Part shown: piece after piece, positions 37,938-37,989 of the stretch
How the letters are laid out: every line of letters starts with the position of its first letter
Position numbering within the stretch: the first letter of the stretch is position 1
Origin: a virus
Virus record (IMG/VR): IMGVR_UViG_3300026116_000536
Coordinates: 1-37,989 of that record
DNA: 37,989 nucleotides
Strand: one strand, 5' to 3'
The notes under the pieces: generated by a model
The model's database searches: none
What the model was told of the DNA's origin: nothing
What the model saw: only the letters and a program-made list of their open reading frames with translations
Position numbers and translations under genes: made by a program

Positions 37938-37989
37938 CGACCAAAATGGTCGTATCCGGACATGTATCCCGTAGAAACTGGTCGCCGCT
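37938..37989. other. Right genome end, probable cos/terminase-binding region
   Basis: CGACCA-AAA-TGGTCG (37938-37952) is a perfect inverted repeat, and a further TGGTCG lies at 37979-37984, overlapping the terminal CGCCGCT (37983-37989). Repeated half-sites beside the small terminase gene suggest terminase binding. No convincing late promoter is seen here. Confidence 0.45.

Noticed and set aside
1-37989. CRISPR array
   Set aside because: The only regular tandem repeat (29069-29590) has no variable spacers and encodes protein repeats.
1-37989. Integrase and attachment site
   Set aside because: No tyrosine or serine recombinase was recognised. The T-arm-like ends at 13581-13605 and 13735-13759 resemble tRNA-derived attP cores, but their matching 5' acceptor strands argue for whole tRNA-like RNAs.

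Overview
The window reads as an essentially complete genome of a tailed, long-tailed (siphovirus-type) phage of a high-G+C actinobacterium. The G+C-rich composition, frequent GTG and TTG starts, chains of ATGA/GTGA overlaps, the actinophage-type gene order, a perfect actinobacterial-type parS sequence and a perfect Crp-type site all fit a Streptomyces-like or related host. No integrase, excisionase/repressor switch or plasmid partition gene was recognised, so the lifestyle is unresolved. The two ends look like the two sides of a cos junction: an HNH endonuclease gene runs off the left end on the minus strand, the small and large terminase genes start at the right end on the minus strand, and both ends carry the 7-mer CGCCGCT.

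Layout. (1) 1-6348, minus strand: replication and nucleotide metabolism. A ribbon-helix-helix regulator is followed by a primase-polymerase/helicase fusion, an iteron-rich A+T-richer stretch (3625-3818, probable origin), a DEAD/DEAH helicase, a MazG-like pyrophosphatase, small zinc-finger-like proteins and the HNH nuclease. (2) 6415-17065, plus strand: accessory and early genes. Most are very small (zinc-knuckle proteins, tiny membrane proteins), plus a RecB/Cas4-like exonuclease, an SSB-like protein and a RusA-like resolvase. Three long non-coding gaps here (9689-10036, 10376-10743, 13431-13871) hold a parS site, a Crp site, three promoters, palindromic operators and three tRNA-shaped RNAs. 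(3) 17066-17287: two hairpins that terminate the converging operons. (4) 17288-37915, minus strand, reading leftward from the right end: terminase, portal, a split MuF protein whose second half is fused to a kinase-like domain, scaffold, capsid, small head proteins, a histidine-alanine repeat protein, head-tail joining proteins, a Stealth-type glycosyltransferase fused to an Lsr2-like domain, tail terminator, tail tube, tail chaperones with a likely -1 frameshift, tape measure, a large minor tail protein, a peptidase-like lysin and membrane/holin genes.

How it works together. The leftward replication operon and the rightward early operon diverge from a 66-base region with a 20-bp palindrome at 6386-6405; a related palindrome lies at 7436-7455 and GTAC half-sites at 3566-3597, so one regulator, possibly the RHH protein, may control both. 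The late operon is converging and appears separately controlled. The most unusual features are the perfect parS next to a Crp-dependent-looking promoter without any ParA/ParB gene, the tRNA-shaped RNAs lacking a normal anticodon arm, the MuF-kinase fusion, and the glycosyltransferase-Lsr2 fusion in the head-tail region.
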